From contig DATIJH010000002.1 of NCBI GenBank assembly GCA_035478835.1, positions 186,001 to 250,000 on the forward strand: a stretch of 64,000 nucleotides of DNA, read 5' to 3'. Source of the stretch: DATASD01 sp035478835 (GTDB taxonomy: Bacteria > Patescibacteriota > Saccharimonadia > Saccharimonadales > UBA4665). The notes under the pieces were generated by a model that did not search any database, was not told where the DNA came from, and saw nothing but the letters and a program-made list of their open reading frames with translations. The position numbers and the translations under genes are program-made. This document shows positions 42,527 through 50,989 of the stretch, piece by piece (the first letter of the stretch is position 1; the number at the start of each line of letters is the position of its first letter).

Positions 42527-43440
42527 TCGGTGTCCTTTGCTTTATATAATTGTACATCGCCACCGCGGATTTGCAGGTAGGCGGTGGTGATATGGTGTGA
42601 TTTACAGAATTGTGCCGCGCCTTGGCTGCCGAGAATTACGAGGCACTTGGCATAGACATCGGCATGAGTGGCGTCGCTGCAGGCGAGTGTTGCGGTCAGC
42701 AGGTCGGTGCTGGCGGGTTCACCGGTGCGTGGGTCAATAATGTGGTGCCAGTTTGCGCCCTTTCGTTTGGTGACGCCAGAGGTGGCAATGGCGAGTCGCT
42801 GCCCGCCTTTGTTGCTGATGCTGCCGATCGTTTCGCTGGCCTTACTGGCGTGCTGGATGCCAACCGCCCACGGCTTGCCATGCAGGTCGTTGCCACTACA
42901 TATAATATCGCCGCCAAGCGAAAGCCAATAGTTGCCGTATTGCAATTTTTTTAGTTGCGCGGCAAGGAGGTCGAGCAAATAACCTTTGCCGATTCCGCCG
43001 AAATCCAGAGCCGTGCCAGCTGGGATTTTAGCGGAATCGCCGCGTATTTTGATCTGCGCCGACGCGGCGGAGGCGCGGCGCTCTCGATAGTCTTGTGCTG
43101 TGGTACCTGCCTGCGGATTCGGCCACGACCCCACGTAACCCGCGCGCTGCAAATCCGGCAAAATGAAGGGATTATACAAACCCGCCGTTTCGCGGCTGAG
43201 GCGTTGGCAAGTTGTAAGCATCTCGCGGAATGGTTCGCTCGCCGGTGTCCAACTACCGGCACCAGCATTAAACTGGGATAATTCGCTTTGCGGCAAAAAC
43301 CGGCTAAAACGCTGTTCGAATTCAGTAATTGTGCGCCAAAGTGCGGCAAAAACCGGCGCCGCGTCGGCATTATCCTGCACGACGAGCGTTATAACGGCGT
43401 TGGAGCCGAGCGCGTGGCGGGTTTCTTGCAAGCGCTCCAT
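42523..43440 (-). CDS. apbE: FAD:protein FMN transferase ApbE
   Basis: The 305-aa enzyme attaches FMN from FAD to a Thr/Ser of a target protein with Mg2+. Conserved elements are ALDFGGIGKGYLLDLL (GGxGKG), SLGGDIICSG, and WHHIIDPRTGEPA, with Thr/Asp of the Mg site in LTATLACSDATHAD. No signal peptide is visible at the N-terminus, so it may be cytoplasmic, in contrast to many lipoprotein ApbEs. Its ATG overlaps the preceding reductase stop (TAATG), and its stop overlaps the heme protein (ATGA). Confidence 0.94.
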   Translation of the reverse strand: MERLQETRHALGSNAVITLVVQDNADAAPVFAALWRTITEFEQRFSRFLPQSELSQFNAGAGSWTPASEPFREMLTTCQRLSRETAGLYNPFILPDLQRAGYVGSWPNPQAGTTAQDYRERRASAASAQIKIRGDSAKIPAGTALDFGGIGKGYLLDLLAAQLKKLQYGNYWLSLGGDIICSGNDLHGKPWAVGIQHASKASETIGSISNKGGQRLAIATSGVTKRKGANWHHIIDPRTGEPASTDLLTATLACSDATHADVYAKCLVILGSQGAAQFCKSHHITTAYLQIRGGDVQLYKAKDTE

Positions 43441-44432
43441 TATGATACCGAAGTTAGCGGTGGTTGGTATTGATTTTGTATCTGGGTGTTTGCATTGTTT
43501 TGCGGCGGGGCGGACACAGCAGTGGTCGCACCGCTGGCAGTATTCGAGCCGGTGGTTTGAGTTGTTTGTGCCGCAGAATTAGTGCCCATGTGCATCGGAA
43601 TGTAACGACTCAGATCAAGGTACAAAATACCGGCAATGCCGACGATCATCACCGCGGCCACTGCGGCGTAAGTGAGCCGCGTGATCCTATGCCCGCCAAA
43701 CGACAAGAGTTTTGACGACTGGGTAAAGCTTTCGGTCAGAATGCGGGATTCGCTTACACCATTTGCGCGCAGCGCTCCGCTGATTGATTCCATAAAGCCC
43801 TTTGGCCCGCATAAAAAGTAGGTGCTGCCGGCATACGCGCCGGTAGTAAGTGACCGGATATGCTGCGCCGAAATCGCACCCGCTATCGTGCCTGGCAGCG
43901 GCTCCGCGGGATTGCCCCCGGTTATGAATGCGAAAACTTTGAACGATGGAATTTGGCTTTGCAGTAGCGCAAGTTCTTCGCGAAACGGCTGATCACCCGC
44001 ATCGCGGCAGCTGTAAGCAAGTGTGATGGGCGGCGGGTTAGGGTCGGTGCACAGGGCACGCAGCATGCTTATAAACGGCGTGATCCCGATGCCGCCCGCC
44101 AGCATTACAATGTTGCGATCGTAACGTTCGTCGATGACAAAATTGCCGAACGGACCTTGCACGAACATGTCGGTGCCCAGCGGGAGCTCGCCCAATGCCC
44201 GCGTAAACCGCCCACCCAACCGCACGCCAAACTGCAAAACCTCGGTATCGGCTGGTGCGCTGACAATCGAAAAACAGCGCATGGGCGAACGCCGTCCGCT
44301 TTTGGTGCGAAAGCCGATAGCTGCATACTGTCCAGGCCAAAACCGCACCGTGTCGCTACTGCTTTTTGGCGCGAGCGTAAGATACAACACAGTGCCCTTG
44401 CGTTGCAAATCTTTTAATGTGTATCGCTTCAT
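43440..44432 (-). CDS. FAD/NAD(P)H oxidoreductase with membrane helix and SGAT-bearing tail
   Basis: The 330-aa product is a ferredoxin-NADP-reductase-like enzyme. FAD binding is by RCFSIVSAP (about 52-60), NAD(P) by LAGGIGITPFISML (111-124) and CGPKGFM (208-214). A transmembrane helix (about 252-272) follows, and the last ~55 residues are Thr/Ser/Gln/Asn-rich. In this tail, TASGATTAVS contains SGAT (300-303), the core of ApbE flavinylation sites (SGAT-x-T/S). It is operon-first with apbE and a heme protein, so the tail may carry covalent FMN outside the membrane. That last point is inference. Confidence 0.8.
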   Translation of the reverse strand: MKRYTLKDLQRKGTVLYLTLAPKSSSDTVRFWPGQYAAIGFRTKSGRRSPMRCFSIVSAPADTEVLQFGVRLGGRFTRALGELPLGTDMFVQGPFGNFVIDERYDRNIVMLAGGIGITPFISMLRALCTDPNPPPITLAYSCRDAGDQPFREELALLQSQIPSFKVFAFITGGNPAEPLPGTIAGAISAQHIRSLTTGAYAGSTYFLCGPKGFMESISGALRANGVSESRILTESFTQSSKLLSFGGHRITRLTYAAVAAVMIVGIAGILYLDLSRYIPMHMGTNSAAQTTQTTGSNTASGATTAVSAPPQNNANTQIQNQYQPPLTSVS

Positions 44433-44508
44433 AATATGTATTTTGGCGGCAGTTGCTTAAAATAACCTTGGAGCAGGCATAGTTGCAGTATAGCAGCGCG
44501 CGGTCCGG

Positions 44509-44853
44509 TTATGTACTGCTTAGGAATTTTTGCAGCACGACGGCGTGGTTGGTGGTTGGGCTTTTGGCGCCGTACAGCAGCGTTACGGTTGGGTGATTGG
44601 CCATGATTTGCTTGAGCTCGGCAACGGCCGGGTTTGCGGCGAGCTCGGCCTCATATCGCTTGCTGAATGCCTCGAATCGCTCTGGTTTGTGGTCGAACCA
44701 GGTACGTAACTCCGGCGATGGCGCGATTTCTTTGAGCCATAGCTCAAGCTGCGCCGAAGCCTTGCTTACGCCGCGCGGCCAAAGCCGGTCGACCAAAATG
44801 CGTGCACCGTCGGTTTTGGTCGGTTCGTCGTAAATGCGTTTAATGCGCAGCAC
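44509..44853 (-). CDS. DUF488-family protein (YeaO-like)
   Basis: The 114-aa product matches DUF488: IKRIYDEPTKTDGARILVDR then LWPRGVSK at the start and TVTLLYGAKSPTTNHAVVL near the end. These small proteins are widespread; the function is uncertain. The frame begins with GTG at 44853 (GGCGGG is close upstream). It is 76 bases downstream of the reductase operon start on the same strand but not overlapping. Confidence 0.9.
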   Translation of the reverse strand: MLRIKRIYDEPTKTDGARILVDRLWPRGVSKASAQLELWLKEIAPSPELRTWFDHKPERFEAFSKRYEAELAANPAVAELKQIMANHPTVTLLYGAKSPTTNHAVVLQKFLSST

Positions 44854-44862
44854 AGACCCGCC

Positions 44863-45546
44863 TTAATAATTAGTTTGATTGTAGTTTGGAAACTCGTCGC
44901 GCTTTATTTGTGCTTCGGGCTGGCCTTGGGATTTGAGGTCATTCGCCAGTGCCTCGACCATTGGTTCGGGCCCTGATACATACACGAGCGAACTGTGCAG
45001 ATTCGGCACCATCTTGGCTAGGCTTGCCGCCGTGAGCGGTTCGCCGGCCACATACTGCACTTTAAGATCAGGATTTAATGCTTGCCAGGCTGCGATCTCG
45101 CCTGTAAACGGCACGTCCGGTGTGCGACTGCCATAAATAAGGGTGACGTTGAGCGGCAGACCATCGTGCGCCCGCTGCTTCAAAATACTATGAAACGGCG
45201 TGATCCCGATGCCGCCCGCGACAAATACGATCGGCAAGTCCGAATCTTGCCAGGTAAAATCGCCGTCGGGCTTTTCGACAAGCTGCAGCGTATCGCCGGG
45301 CTCTAATTTGGACAGCGCCTGTTTGAATGTCGTGTCGGTAATACGAGTGGTAATCTGCATGACGCCCTCAAAAGGCGCGGCTGCATTGGTGAACCAGCGC
45401 TTTGTGCCTTCGCCGTCCGGATTCTCGTGTGGTAATTCTACGCGCACAAATTGGCCGGCGGTCCAAGTAAAAATGCCGTCTGGTTTAAAACGAAACGTCC
45501 AGATATTATCAACGAGGTGCTGTTTTTCGATCAGGGTTAGTGCCAT
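44863..45546 (-). CDS. FAD/NAD(P)H oxidoreductase, ferredoxin reductase family
   Basis: The 227-aa soluble enzyme has the FNR layout: FTWTAGQFVRVELPH and RWFTNAAAPFEG for FAD, FVAGGIGITPFHSIL for NAD(P), and a C-terminal SLVYVSGPEPMVEAL. It lacks the membrane tail seen in the paralogue at 43440. It might pass electrons to the neighbouring heme protein, the P450 or another acceptor. The start at ATG 45546 has AAAGGA upstream; the longer frame is rejected. Confidence 0.88.
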   Translation of the reverse strand: MALTLIEKQHLVDNIWTFRFKPDGIFTWTAGQFVRVELPHENPDGEGTKRWFTNAAAPFEGVMQITTRITDTTFKQALSKLEPGDTLQLVEKPDGDFTWQDSDLPIVFVAGGIGITPFHSILKQRAHDGLPLNVTLIYGSRTPDVPFTGEIAAWQALNPDLKVQYVAGEPLTAASLAKMVPNLHSSLVYVSGPEPMVEALANDLKSQGQPEAQIKRDEFPNYNQTNY

Positions 45547-45645
45547 TACGTATCCTTTCGTCATTTATACCTTCATAGTACGAGCTGCGGCTGTCGAATG
45601 CAAAATCCGCCGCCTGCTAGCGCGCCCCGGCGCCGCCCCCAAAAA

Positions 45646-46266
45646 TTAATCTGTAGCGATGTCTTCTACGCGGCGCTCGGGCACCAACCATGCAATGGCT
45701 ACGGCCACATACAGTCCGATCGAAATCCATACATTCACAAAAGCCAGCCCAACGCCTGCTACGTATGCCAAGAGCGACAACTTACCCTTAATATCGCGCC
45801 TAAAACGCGTGTGCTCTACGAGCGTGCTTGGGTATTCGGCCAGAACCGTCCGCTGCAAAATGTTATAAGCGACCGCAACAGCAAGGGCGATAAAGCCGTA
45901 TAAGGCAACTGGCCATGGCCGGTTATAGTGTTCGCCGAGCCAAGCTGTCGCGAACGGGACGAGTGAGATCGTAAATAATAAATTGAGGTTCGCCCAGATC
46001 AAGCGATTGCTGGCATGGTGTGCGAGCCGCAACAAATGGTGGTGGTTTGCCCAGTACGTGGCGATCTGCCGGAAGCTGAGCAGATACACGAGCACGGCCG
46101 GCAGGAGCGGCTGCAAATCGTGCAGCTCATAACCGGACGGCACTTTAAATTCAAGCACCAGAATGGTGATAATAACGGCAATGACGCCGTCGCTAAAACT
46201 TAAGAGCCGCGACGTGTCCAGGCCGCTCCCCTCGGGCAGTTGATGTGATGAAGCAAGCTTATTCAT
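45646..46266 (-). CDS. TMEM175/DUF1211-type potassium channel-like protein
   Basis: The 206-aa product has six predicted helices and the FSDGVIAVIITILVLEFKVP motif near the N-terminus, the RxxxFSDG signature of bacterial TMEM175 channels that conduct potassium. ANHHHLLRL follows, also typical. It is leaderless: TATTAT (46273-46278, minus strand) ends 6 bases before ATG. It is a single-gene unit. Confidence 0.9.
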   Translation of the reverse strand: MNKLASSHQLPEGSGLDTSRLLSFSDGVIAVIITILVLEFKVPSGYELHDLQPLLPAVLVYLLSFRQIATYWANHHHLLRLAHHASNRLIWANLNLLFTISLVPFATAWLGEHYNRPWPVALYGFIALAVAVAYNILQRTVLAEYPSTLVEHTRFRRDIKGKLSLLAYVAGVGLAFVNVWISIGLYVAVAIAWLVPERRVEDIATD

Positions 46267-46357
46267 GTACTGATAATATCAGATTGTGCGCGGCTGTCCC
46301 TAAGCGGAAAGTAGGCTACAAGGGAGAGGTAAACGCTTTGTGGTGTACTATAAAAGG

Positions 46358-46915
46358 ATGAGCGCCTATCTTGTACTAATCCGCGGCATTAACGTGGGCG
46401 GCAAAAACAAAATTCCGATGGCAGCGTTGCGGCAATGCCTTGAAAATTTAGGATTTTCGGCCGTTTCGACTTACATTGCGAGCGGCAATGTTATCTTACG
46501 GTCCGATAAATCCGCTGCCGAGGTTAAGGCGATTATCGAGAGCGCTTTGCCAGCGCATTTCAAACTCGGCAGCGAGCTTATTAAAGTCCTGGTGCTGGAT
46601 CGCAAACAACTGCAAACCGTGGTTGAGCGTAAACCTGCTGGGTTTGGCGAGCATCCCGAAACCTACTACAGCGACGTGATTTTTCTAATAGGCATTGACG
46701 TTAGCGAGGCGCTGCCCGTGTTCGATCCGCGGGAAGGCGTGGATGTAATTTGGCCGGGCCAGGGCGTTATTTACTCGCAGCGGCTTGGGGAGCAGCGCAC
46801 CAAAAGCCGCCTGAACAAAATTGTCGGCACACTGCCGTATCGTTCTATGACCATCCGCACTTGGAATACGACCGTGGCGTTGCTCGCACTATTGCAAGCG
46901 GCCGAAGCCGCCTAG
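46358..46915 (+). CDS. DUF1697-family protein
   Basis: The 185-aa product matches DUF1697: YLVLIRGINVGGKNKIPMAA at the start, FSAVSTYIASGNVIL, and LNKIVGTLPYRSMTIRTWNT near the end. The family is widespread in bacteria, and its function is unknown. It is leaderless: TACTAT (46346-46351) ends 6 bases before ATG. Confidence 0.92.
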   Translation: MSAYLVLIRGINVGGKNKIPMAALRQCLENLGFSAVSTYIASGNVILRSDKSAAEVKAIIESALPAHFKLGSELIKVLVLDRKQLQTVVERKPAGFGEHPETYYSDVIFLIGIDVSEALPVFDPREGVDVIWPGQGVIYSQRLGEQRTKSRLNKIVGTLPYRSMTIRTWNTTVALLALLQAAEAA

Positions 46916-46922
46916 CCTCTGA

Positions 46923-47132
46923 TTATTGCGGTTGCGTGAATCTTTTTTTGTCGCTTGTGATGCAGGTTTCCGGATAAGTCGTTTGGATAATGCTGCCCGG
47001 ACTGTCGGCGCATTCTTTAAATGACTTAACAGTGGTTTTCGGGTGGAGTTTTAATACGGTCATCAGGGCAATCCCCAGGCCAACGACGATCACCAGCGCA
47101 ATGCTCAAAAAAATAACGTCATGCTTTCTCAT
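46923..47132 (-). CDS. Small single-pass membrane protein
   Basis: The 69-aa product has an N-terminal helix (about 6-26) and an extracytoplasmic tail with two Cys: KECADSPGSIIQTTYPETCI. The (Y)PETC-x4-K/G-x2-F pattern is common to a group of small anchored proteins of unknown function. It overlaps the upstream gene by 4 bases (ATGA), and TAGAAT (47139-47144, minus strand) also lies 6 bases upstream. Confidence 0.6.
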   Translation of the reverse strand: MRKHDVIFLSIALVIVVGLGIALMTVLKLHPKTTVKSFKECADSPGSIIQTTYPETCITSDKKRFTQPQ

Positions 47133-48205
47133 GGCAATATTCTACCACACTTAAATGGCACGCGCGGTGCCTGAGGGTCGGGTGCGTGGCTAAAAATTCC
47201 TCGGTGGCGCCTAACGTCATGCTGATAGGAAAATACTTGCTGTAACATTTTGGAGCCAATGATGAGCGACAGCCTGCGCTGTCGCGCATAGGCTTCGTTC
47301 ATTGGAACAACACGCCCGTTTCCTAACGTTATCTCGTTTTCGCGGACAACCTGCATGGCGTGGTAGTACGTTGCGGTGCTGGAGCTCAGAACGCCGTCCT
47401 CGGTTAGGATTTCTTTAAAGTTCGCCATTGCCAGGTCGGGCGTGTGGCTGTGGCTAAGCGCATTATCTTCGTGAATAATACCGACATTGCCTGCCAGATC
47501 AATCGCGCCGCCGTCGGCCAACCCCACCGGTGTGTGGGCGAGCTCAAGCGCACTTGTATCAAGGTACTGGACACGCGCCTGATTGTCCTGCACCCATTGT
47601 AAGTCGGCTGGCGTAAAGGTGGGGGAATTGCCATCGGCTTGGCGGGCTTGGCTGTCGCGGTTGATCTGGCCGGCAATGCCGGAGTAGCCGTCGGCATCTA
47701 TTGATTGATCCGAAATCGAGCCGAGATTGGTGACGGCCATCGCCAGCCGCCCTTCCTCGATGGCGGCTCTGTACGCTGGCTGCGCCGCCACGCGGAGCCA
47801 CGAAAGACCGTAGCCGCCCCCAAAATCAAGCGCCACCACCGGTCCGCCCCCACGCCGTTTTAATAGCAGCCGGTCAATAGTTTCTGCTAGGGCGCGCTCC
47901 TCTAACAGTGGTTCGTGTGTCCCGAGAACGCCGCTAAGGTCCCAGTTATCGCCCAAGCTTCTGTACAATCCAGGTCTGTCTGTGGCTGCGGATTCGTCGT
48001 TTACCTCACGGTGAAGATAGTTGACGGCGAGCTCTACCTGTACTCGGGTTTCGAGTGCTTCGGAGAAGCTTTCAGGGTCAATTTGTACGGTATGTGGCCC
48101 GGCACTGCCGCGCAGCACTACCGCGGGCGCTAAGTCTTGGGCAGCGGATTCAACAGTTTGCTTTAAGTGTTCGATATGTTCGAAGTATGGTTGTGGTTGT
48201 TTCAT
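47129..48205 (-). CDS. Class I SAM-methyltransferase-like protein of unknown substrate
   Basis: The 358-aa product contains VVALDFGGGYGLSWLRVA (about 120-137), a good motif I of class I methyltransferases, and GNVGIIHEDNALSHSHTPDL then ANFKEILTEDGVL, the acidic post-motif region (about 240-275). The C-terminal part is Arg-rich. The target is unknown. It is leaderless: GATACT (48212-48217, minus strand) ends 6 bases before ATG. Confidence 0.65.
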   Translation of the reverse strand: MKQPQPYFEHIEHLKQTVESAAQDLAPAVVLRGSAGPHTVQIDPESFSEALETRVQVELAVNYLHREVNDESAATDRPGLYRSLGDNWDLSGVLGTHEPLLEERALAETIDRLLLKRRGGGPVVALDFGGGYGLSWLRVAAQPAYRAAIEEGRLAMAVTNLGSISDQSIDADGYSGIAGQINRDSQARQADGNSPTFTPADLQWVQDNQARVQYLDTSALELAHTPVGLADGGAIDLAGNVGIIHEDNALSHSHTPDLAMANFKEILTEDGVLSSSTATYYHAMQVVRENEITLGNGRVVPMNEAYARQRRLSLIIGSKMLQQVFSYQHDVRRHRGIFSHAPDPQAPRVPFKCGRILP

Positions 48206-48343
48206 GGTAAAAGTATCGTTCTTACTGTACCACCCGGTTCTGCAAAATGCATGTGCTTGCCGCTTATTTTTTATTTTTGCCCGCCGTATTTTATTATGTT
48301 TTTGGATAGTATAAACCGCTAGATTTATTCGAGGAACAAGGTC

Positions 48344-49024
48344 ATGAGCAAAAGAAGGACTTCACGTCGACAGGCAGGACTCCACGGGTTTACGACGAGC
48401 TACGAGCGAATAGCCCAGTTGCTTGCTGAATCCAATGCCCGGATAACTCCTGTGCACACCGGCAACACGGCCTTGCGGGGAGTTGGCATTGGCCGGCCGC
48501 TTTTGAGCCAGGACGTAGTCGATGCGTCGCTCGAGCAACTGCGGGATTTAGGTTTTACGGTGCAGCCGTGCGAAAACCAGCCTTTCGTACAGTACGCTTC
48601 AATGGCCCGGCTTAAAGCCTCGGGATTTTCTGATGCGGAAACCGCGCTTGAATCCTATAGAGACCATGGGATTTCCAATCCTGAAATTTTAGATAGGAGC
48701 CGGGCGGCGGCGCTAACCATGTTTTCATTCGTAAAAGGCACCGGCGACGTTATACGCGGCGCCCGGCTTTTGGGTGGATGGTCGAAGGCCGAGAAGTCAT
48801 CTTTTTCGCAGTATTTTACAGGCGAAGAACCACCTCTGGGCAGCATCTGCGGTATTACCGGGCTGTACGCAAAGCTCGGCCGTATTGAGATGCCAAATGA
48901 TGCTGAGGGATATTTTGCGACAACAAGGATGATGGAAGATTTCAGGGCTGCCCAAAGTGATTCAACTGCACCCCAGGCAGATGTCGAATTAGGCAGAATG
49001 CAAGTTATATATTCGGCGTCTTAA
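48344..49024 (+). CDS. Unknown soluble protein
   Basis: The 226-aa product begins with a very basic stretch (MSKRRTSRRQAG) that may contact nucleic acid. No domain is recognised; the middle is helical with scattered Gly. A GAGGAACAAGG region precedes ATG 48344. Two hairpins in the following intergenic region mark the end of the unit. Confidence 0.45.
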   Translation: MSKRRTSRRQAGLHGFTTSYERIAQLLAESNARITPVHTGNTALRGVGIGRPLLSQDVVDASLEQLRDLGFTVQPCENQPFVQYASMARLKASGFSDAETALESYRDHGISNPEILDRSRAAALTMFSFVKGTGDVIRGARLLGGWSKAEKSSFSQYFTGEEPPLGSICGITGLYAKLGRIEMPNDAEGYFATTRMMEDFRAAQSDSTAPQADVELGRMQVIYSAS

Positions 49025-49033
49025 ATTTGCGGT

Positions 49034-49133
49034 TATAGTCTGCTATTATGTTGGCTGTCCTTTTGGACGGACAGTTTTCATATGCATGCAGCGCTTTATA
49101 TAAGCGTTCTTTTTTGTCAGGAGGATAGAAGAT
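49034..49133 (+). promoter_or_regulatory. Structured leader of the DUF218 gene
   Basis: Two -10-like boxes (TATAGT 49034-49039; TATTAT 49044-49049) are followed by a CTGTCC...GGACAG hairpin with TTTT (about 49056-49078) and a CGCTT...AAGCG hairpin (49092-49106) with a T tract ending directly at the GGAGG Shine-Dalgarno. The second hairpin may act as an attenuator or simply terminate upstream transcription. Confidence 0.4.
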
Positions 49134-49826
49134 ATGCGAACGTACAGTGCGGTCGCTGTGCCGGGCGGCGGCGTATATAAAGCCGGCCATAATTTTCAGC
49201 CCGCCACCTACGAACAGAGCGATATGTTCGGGATGCTCGGCGGGCATATGCGCGTCGCTGCGGCTGTCGGCATGTATCTTATGTCTCGCAGCAGCAATTT
49301 TCTGTTCTCTGGCGGCACGAGCGCCAAGCAAGCCGCCGCTTTTGGCGATGAGGCACCGGTAGAAGCCGCCGTTTACGAACGCGCATTTCTGGACGAAATT
49401 ATGCTACTTTCGCACGATCCGGATTATGCGCCGCTGTGCGCCGAGCTGCCCCGGCCCAAAACCATGCTCGAAACCAAATCGCCAAACACGGCCGCTAACA
49501 TGCGGCGCATCGGCCAGCTCATGATCGCGCATAGGTGGAGCTCGCTGGCGGTCATCACGAACGAATACCATATAGCGCGTGCCAAGGCCTGGTGGGATGA
49601 CGTTCACGAGCCGGGTACTTGGCCCGACGTCTACTTTTTATCGGCAGAGGCCATAGCCGTGGAGGCGTTCCCCGATAGGGGATACGAGGCTGTTATCGCC
49701 AAAGCCTACCAGTCACCAGCGGGTCTCAAACGGCTGCATCACGAGGCCACCGGACTTAACGATATGCGTGCCGGCAATCAAGTGCCTGGAGAATTTCAGC
49801 TCGGCATGATGGCACGGCAGCGGTAA
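49134..49826 (+). CDS. DUF218/YdcF-family protein
   Basis: The 230-aa product has the DUF218 pattern: VAVPGGGVY at the start, LFSGGTSAKQ, TKSPNTAANMRRIG and AVITNEYHIARAKAWW. The family includes YdcF and SanA, involved in envelope stress and polymer length; the reaction is uncertain. Here the protein lacks the usual N-terminal transmembrane helix, so it is probably cytoplasmic. AGGAGG precedes ATG 49134. Confidence 0.85.
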   Translation: MRTYSAVAVPGGGVYKAGHNFQPATYEQSDMFGMLGGHMRVAAAVGMYLMSRSSNFLFSGGTSAKQAAAFGDEAPVEAAVYERAFLDEIMLLSHDPDYAPLCAELPRPKTMLETKSPNTAANMRRIGQLMIAHRWSSLAVITNEYHIARAKAWWDDVHEPGTWPDVYFLSAEAIAVEAFPDRGYEAVIAKAYQSPAGLKRLHHEATGLNDMRAGNQVPGEFQLGMMARQR

Positions 49827-49853
49827 CTTCGTAATCTCAATAGCCGCGTCGCT

Positions 49854-50651
49854 TTAATACAACGGCGTTTCGGGCAAAGCGTACGGATGCGTGCGCGGTC
49901 CGTCCGGCTGGGCGTCCACAAATACAGGGTCCAACTTATTGAAATGCCGCACAATGGCGAGTTCGTACCGTCCGGGAGTTCTCGGGTCGCGCATACCGTT
50001 GCCAAGCCGCGGTATTCTACTCATGCCCCGTGCAATTGCAGTCCGTATATCTGGCGTAATGATTGTATGGTCTTCGCCAAGCTGTTTTTGCTGGCTTACT
50101 CCCGCAGCTGCTTCGTAGTAGCGCCGTACGCCGGTAAATTGATCGGTAACAGCTTGGTATTCTGGCCGCGCCCGCCCCGTGGCTAACGGCCCGAGATCGC
50201 CCATAACCATATCTATATGTTCGCTGCCGCTCGGGTTTATGACTACCACTGCACCGCAAACGGCGACCACGTATTCGGCTATCCGCAGCACGTACTGCTT
50301 GCCGTGCTCGGGGGTTATGTGGTCGCGTATGTAGGGCGCGACCTCTGTGTGCGCCAGTGGCTCTTCGTTGCGGTATTTAGGCAGGTCTTCTCGGAGCGGC
50401 CGCAAACCAACATAATAATTGGCAACGCCGCGTGCCTTAAGCGGCCGCAACCCCGCCTCAGTATCTGCCAGGAATTCATCCGGCGATCCGAATTTAACAT
50501 ACGATGGGATCGGCAAACCAAGCGACGCAGCCACGGCGTACGGATCCGGATTCTCACGCAGCTGCCGGCCGAGCGGGTGGTGGATGGCCTCTAAACCAAG
50601 CCGCCAATCTACAAGGTTCGGCACAGGTGGTTCACCTTCATAGTTTGCCAT
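49854..50651 (-). CDS. Unknown protein
   Basis: The 265-aa soluble product is rich in Arg, Pro and Tyr with a conserved-looking central strand YVVAVCGAVVVINPSGSEH. No family is recognised. TATAAT lies 9 bases before ATG 50651 on the minus strand and there is no strong Shine-Dalgarno, so the leader is very short. It is convergent with the DUF218 gene. Confidence 0.45.
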   Translation of the reverse strand: MANYEGEPPVPNLVDWRLGLEAIHHPLGRQLRENPDPYAVAASLGLPIPSYVKFGSPDEFLADTEAGLRPLKARGVANYYVGLRPLREDLPKYRNEEPLAHTEVAPYIRDHITPEHGKQYVLRIAEYVVAVCGAVVVINPSGSEHIDMVMGDLGPLATGRARPEYQAVTDQFTGVRRYYEAAAGVSQQKQLGEDHTIITPDIRTAIARGMSRIPRLGNGMRDPRTPGRYELAIVRHFNKLDPVFVDAQPDGPRTHPYALPETPLY

Positions 50652-50730
50652 GATCCACGAATTATATCATAGCTAGTGCCTCTACCTTACGCTTGTTTAC
50701 GGCCACGCCTCAGCGTCGTAAAATTAAAAG

Positions 50731-50973
50731 ATGGGCAGGCAATTATATATTGGCACCTCGGGCTGGCATTATACTGACTGGCTCGGAGCTTTTTATCCTC
50801 CGGAAATCACGGGCTACCGCGAGCTAACGTTCCACGCCAAGCACTTTAATACGGTCGAAAACAACTCGTCTTTTTATAGGATCGCCGGCCAAGTCAAAAC
50901 CCAGGCAAGTGCAGTTAAGTTCTGCCTGTCGACCTCAAGATGCACGCGTCGGATTGTCAATGGAGGGCTTTGA
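50731..50973 (+). pseudogene. Truncated DUF72-family gene
   Basis: The first 50 codons match DUF72 well: YIGTSGWHYTDWLGAFYPPE, then FNTVENNSSFYR. DUF72 proteins are normally about 230-290 aa; here the frame loses similarity right after FYR and ends at residue 80, with a Cys-rich unrelated tail. The leaderless promoter is intact (TAAAAT 50719-50724, 6 bases before ATG). A deletion most likely removed the middle and end, with unrelated sequence now in frame. Confidence 0.75.
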
Positions 50974-50989
50974 TCGTATACTGCCTTAA

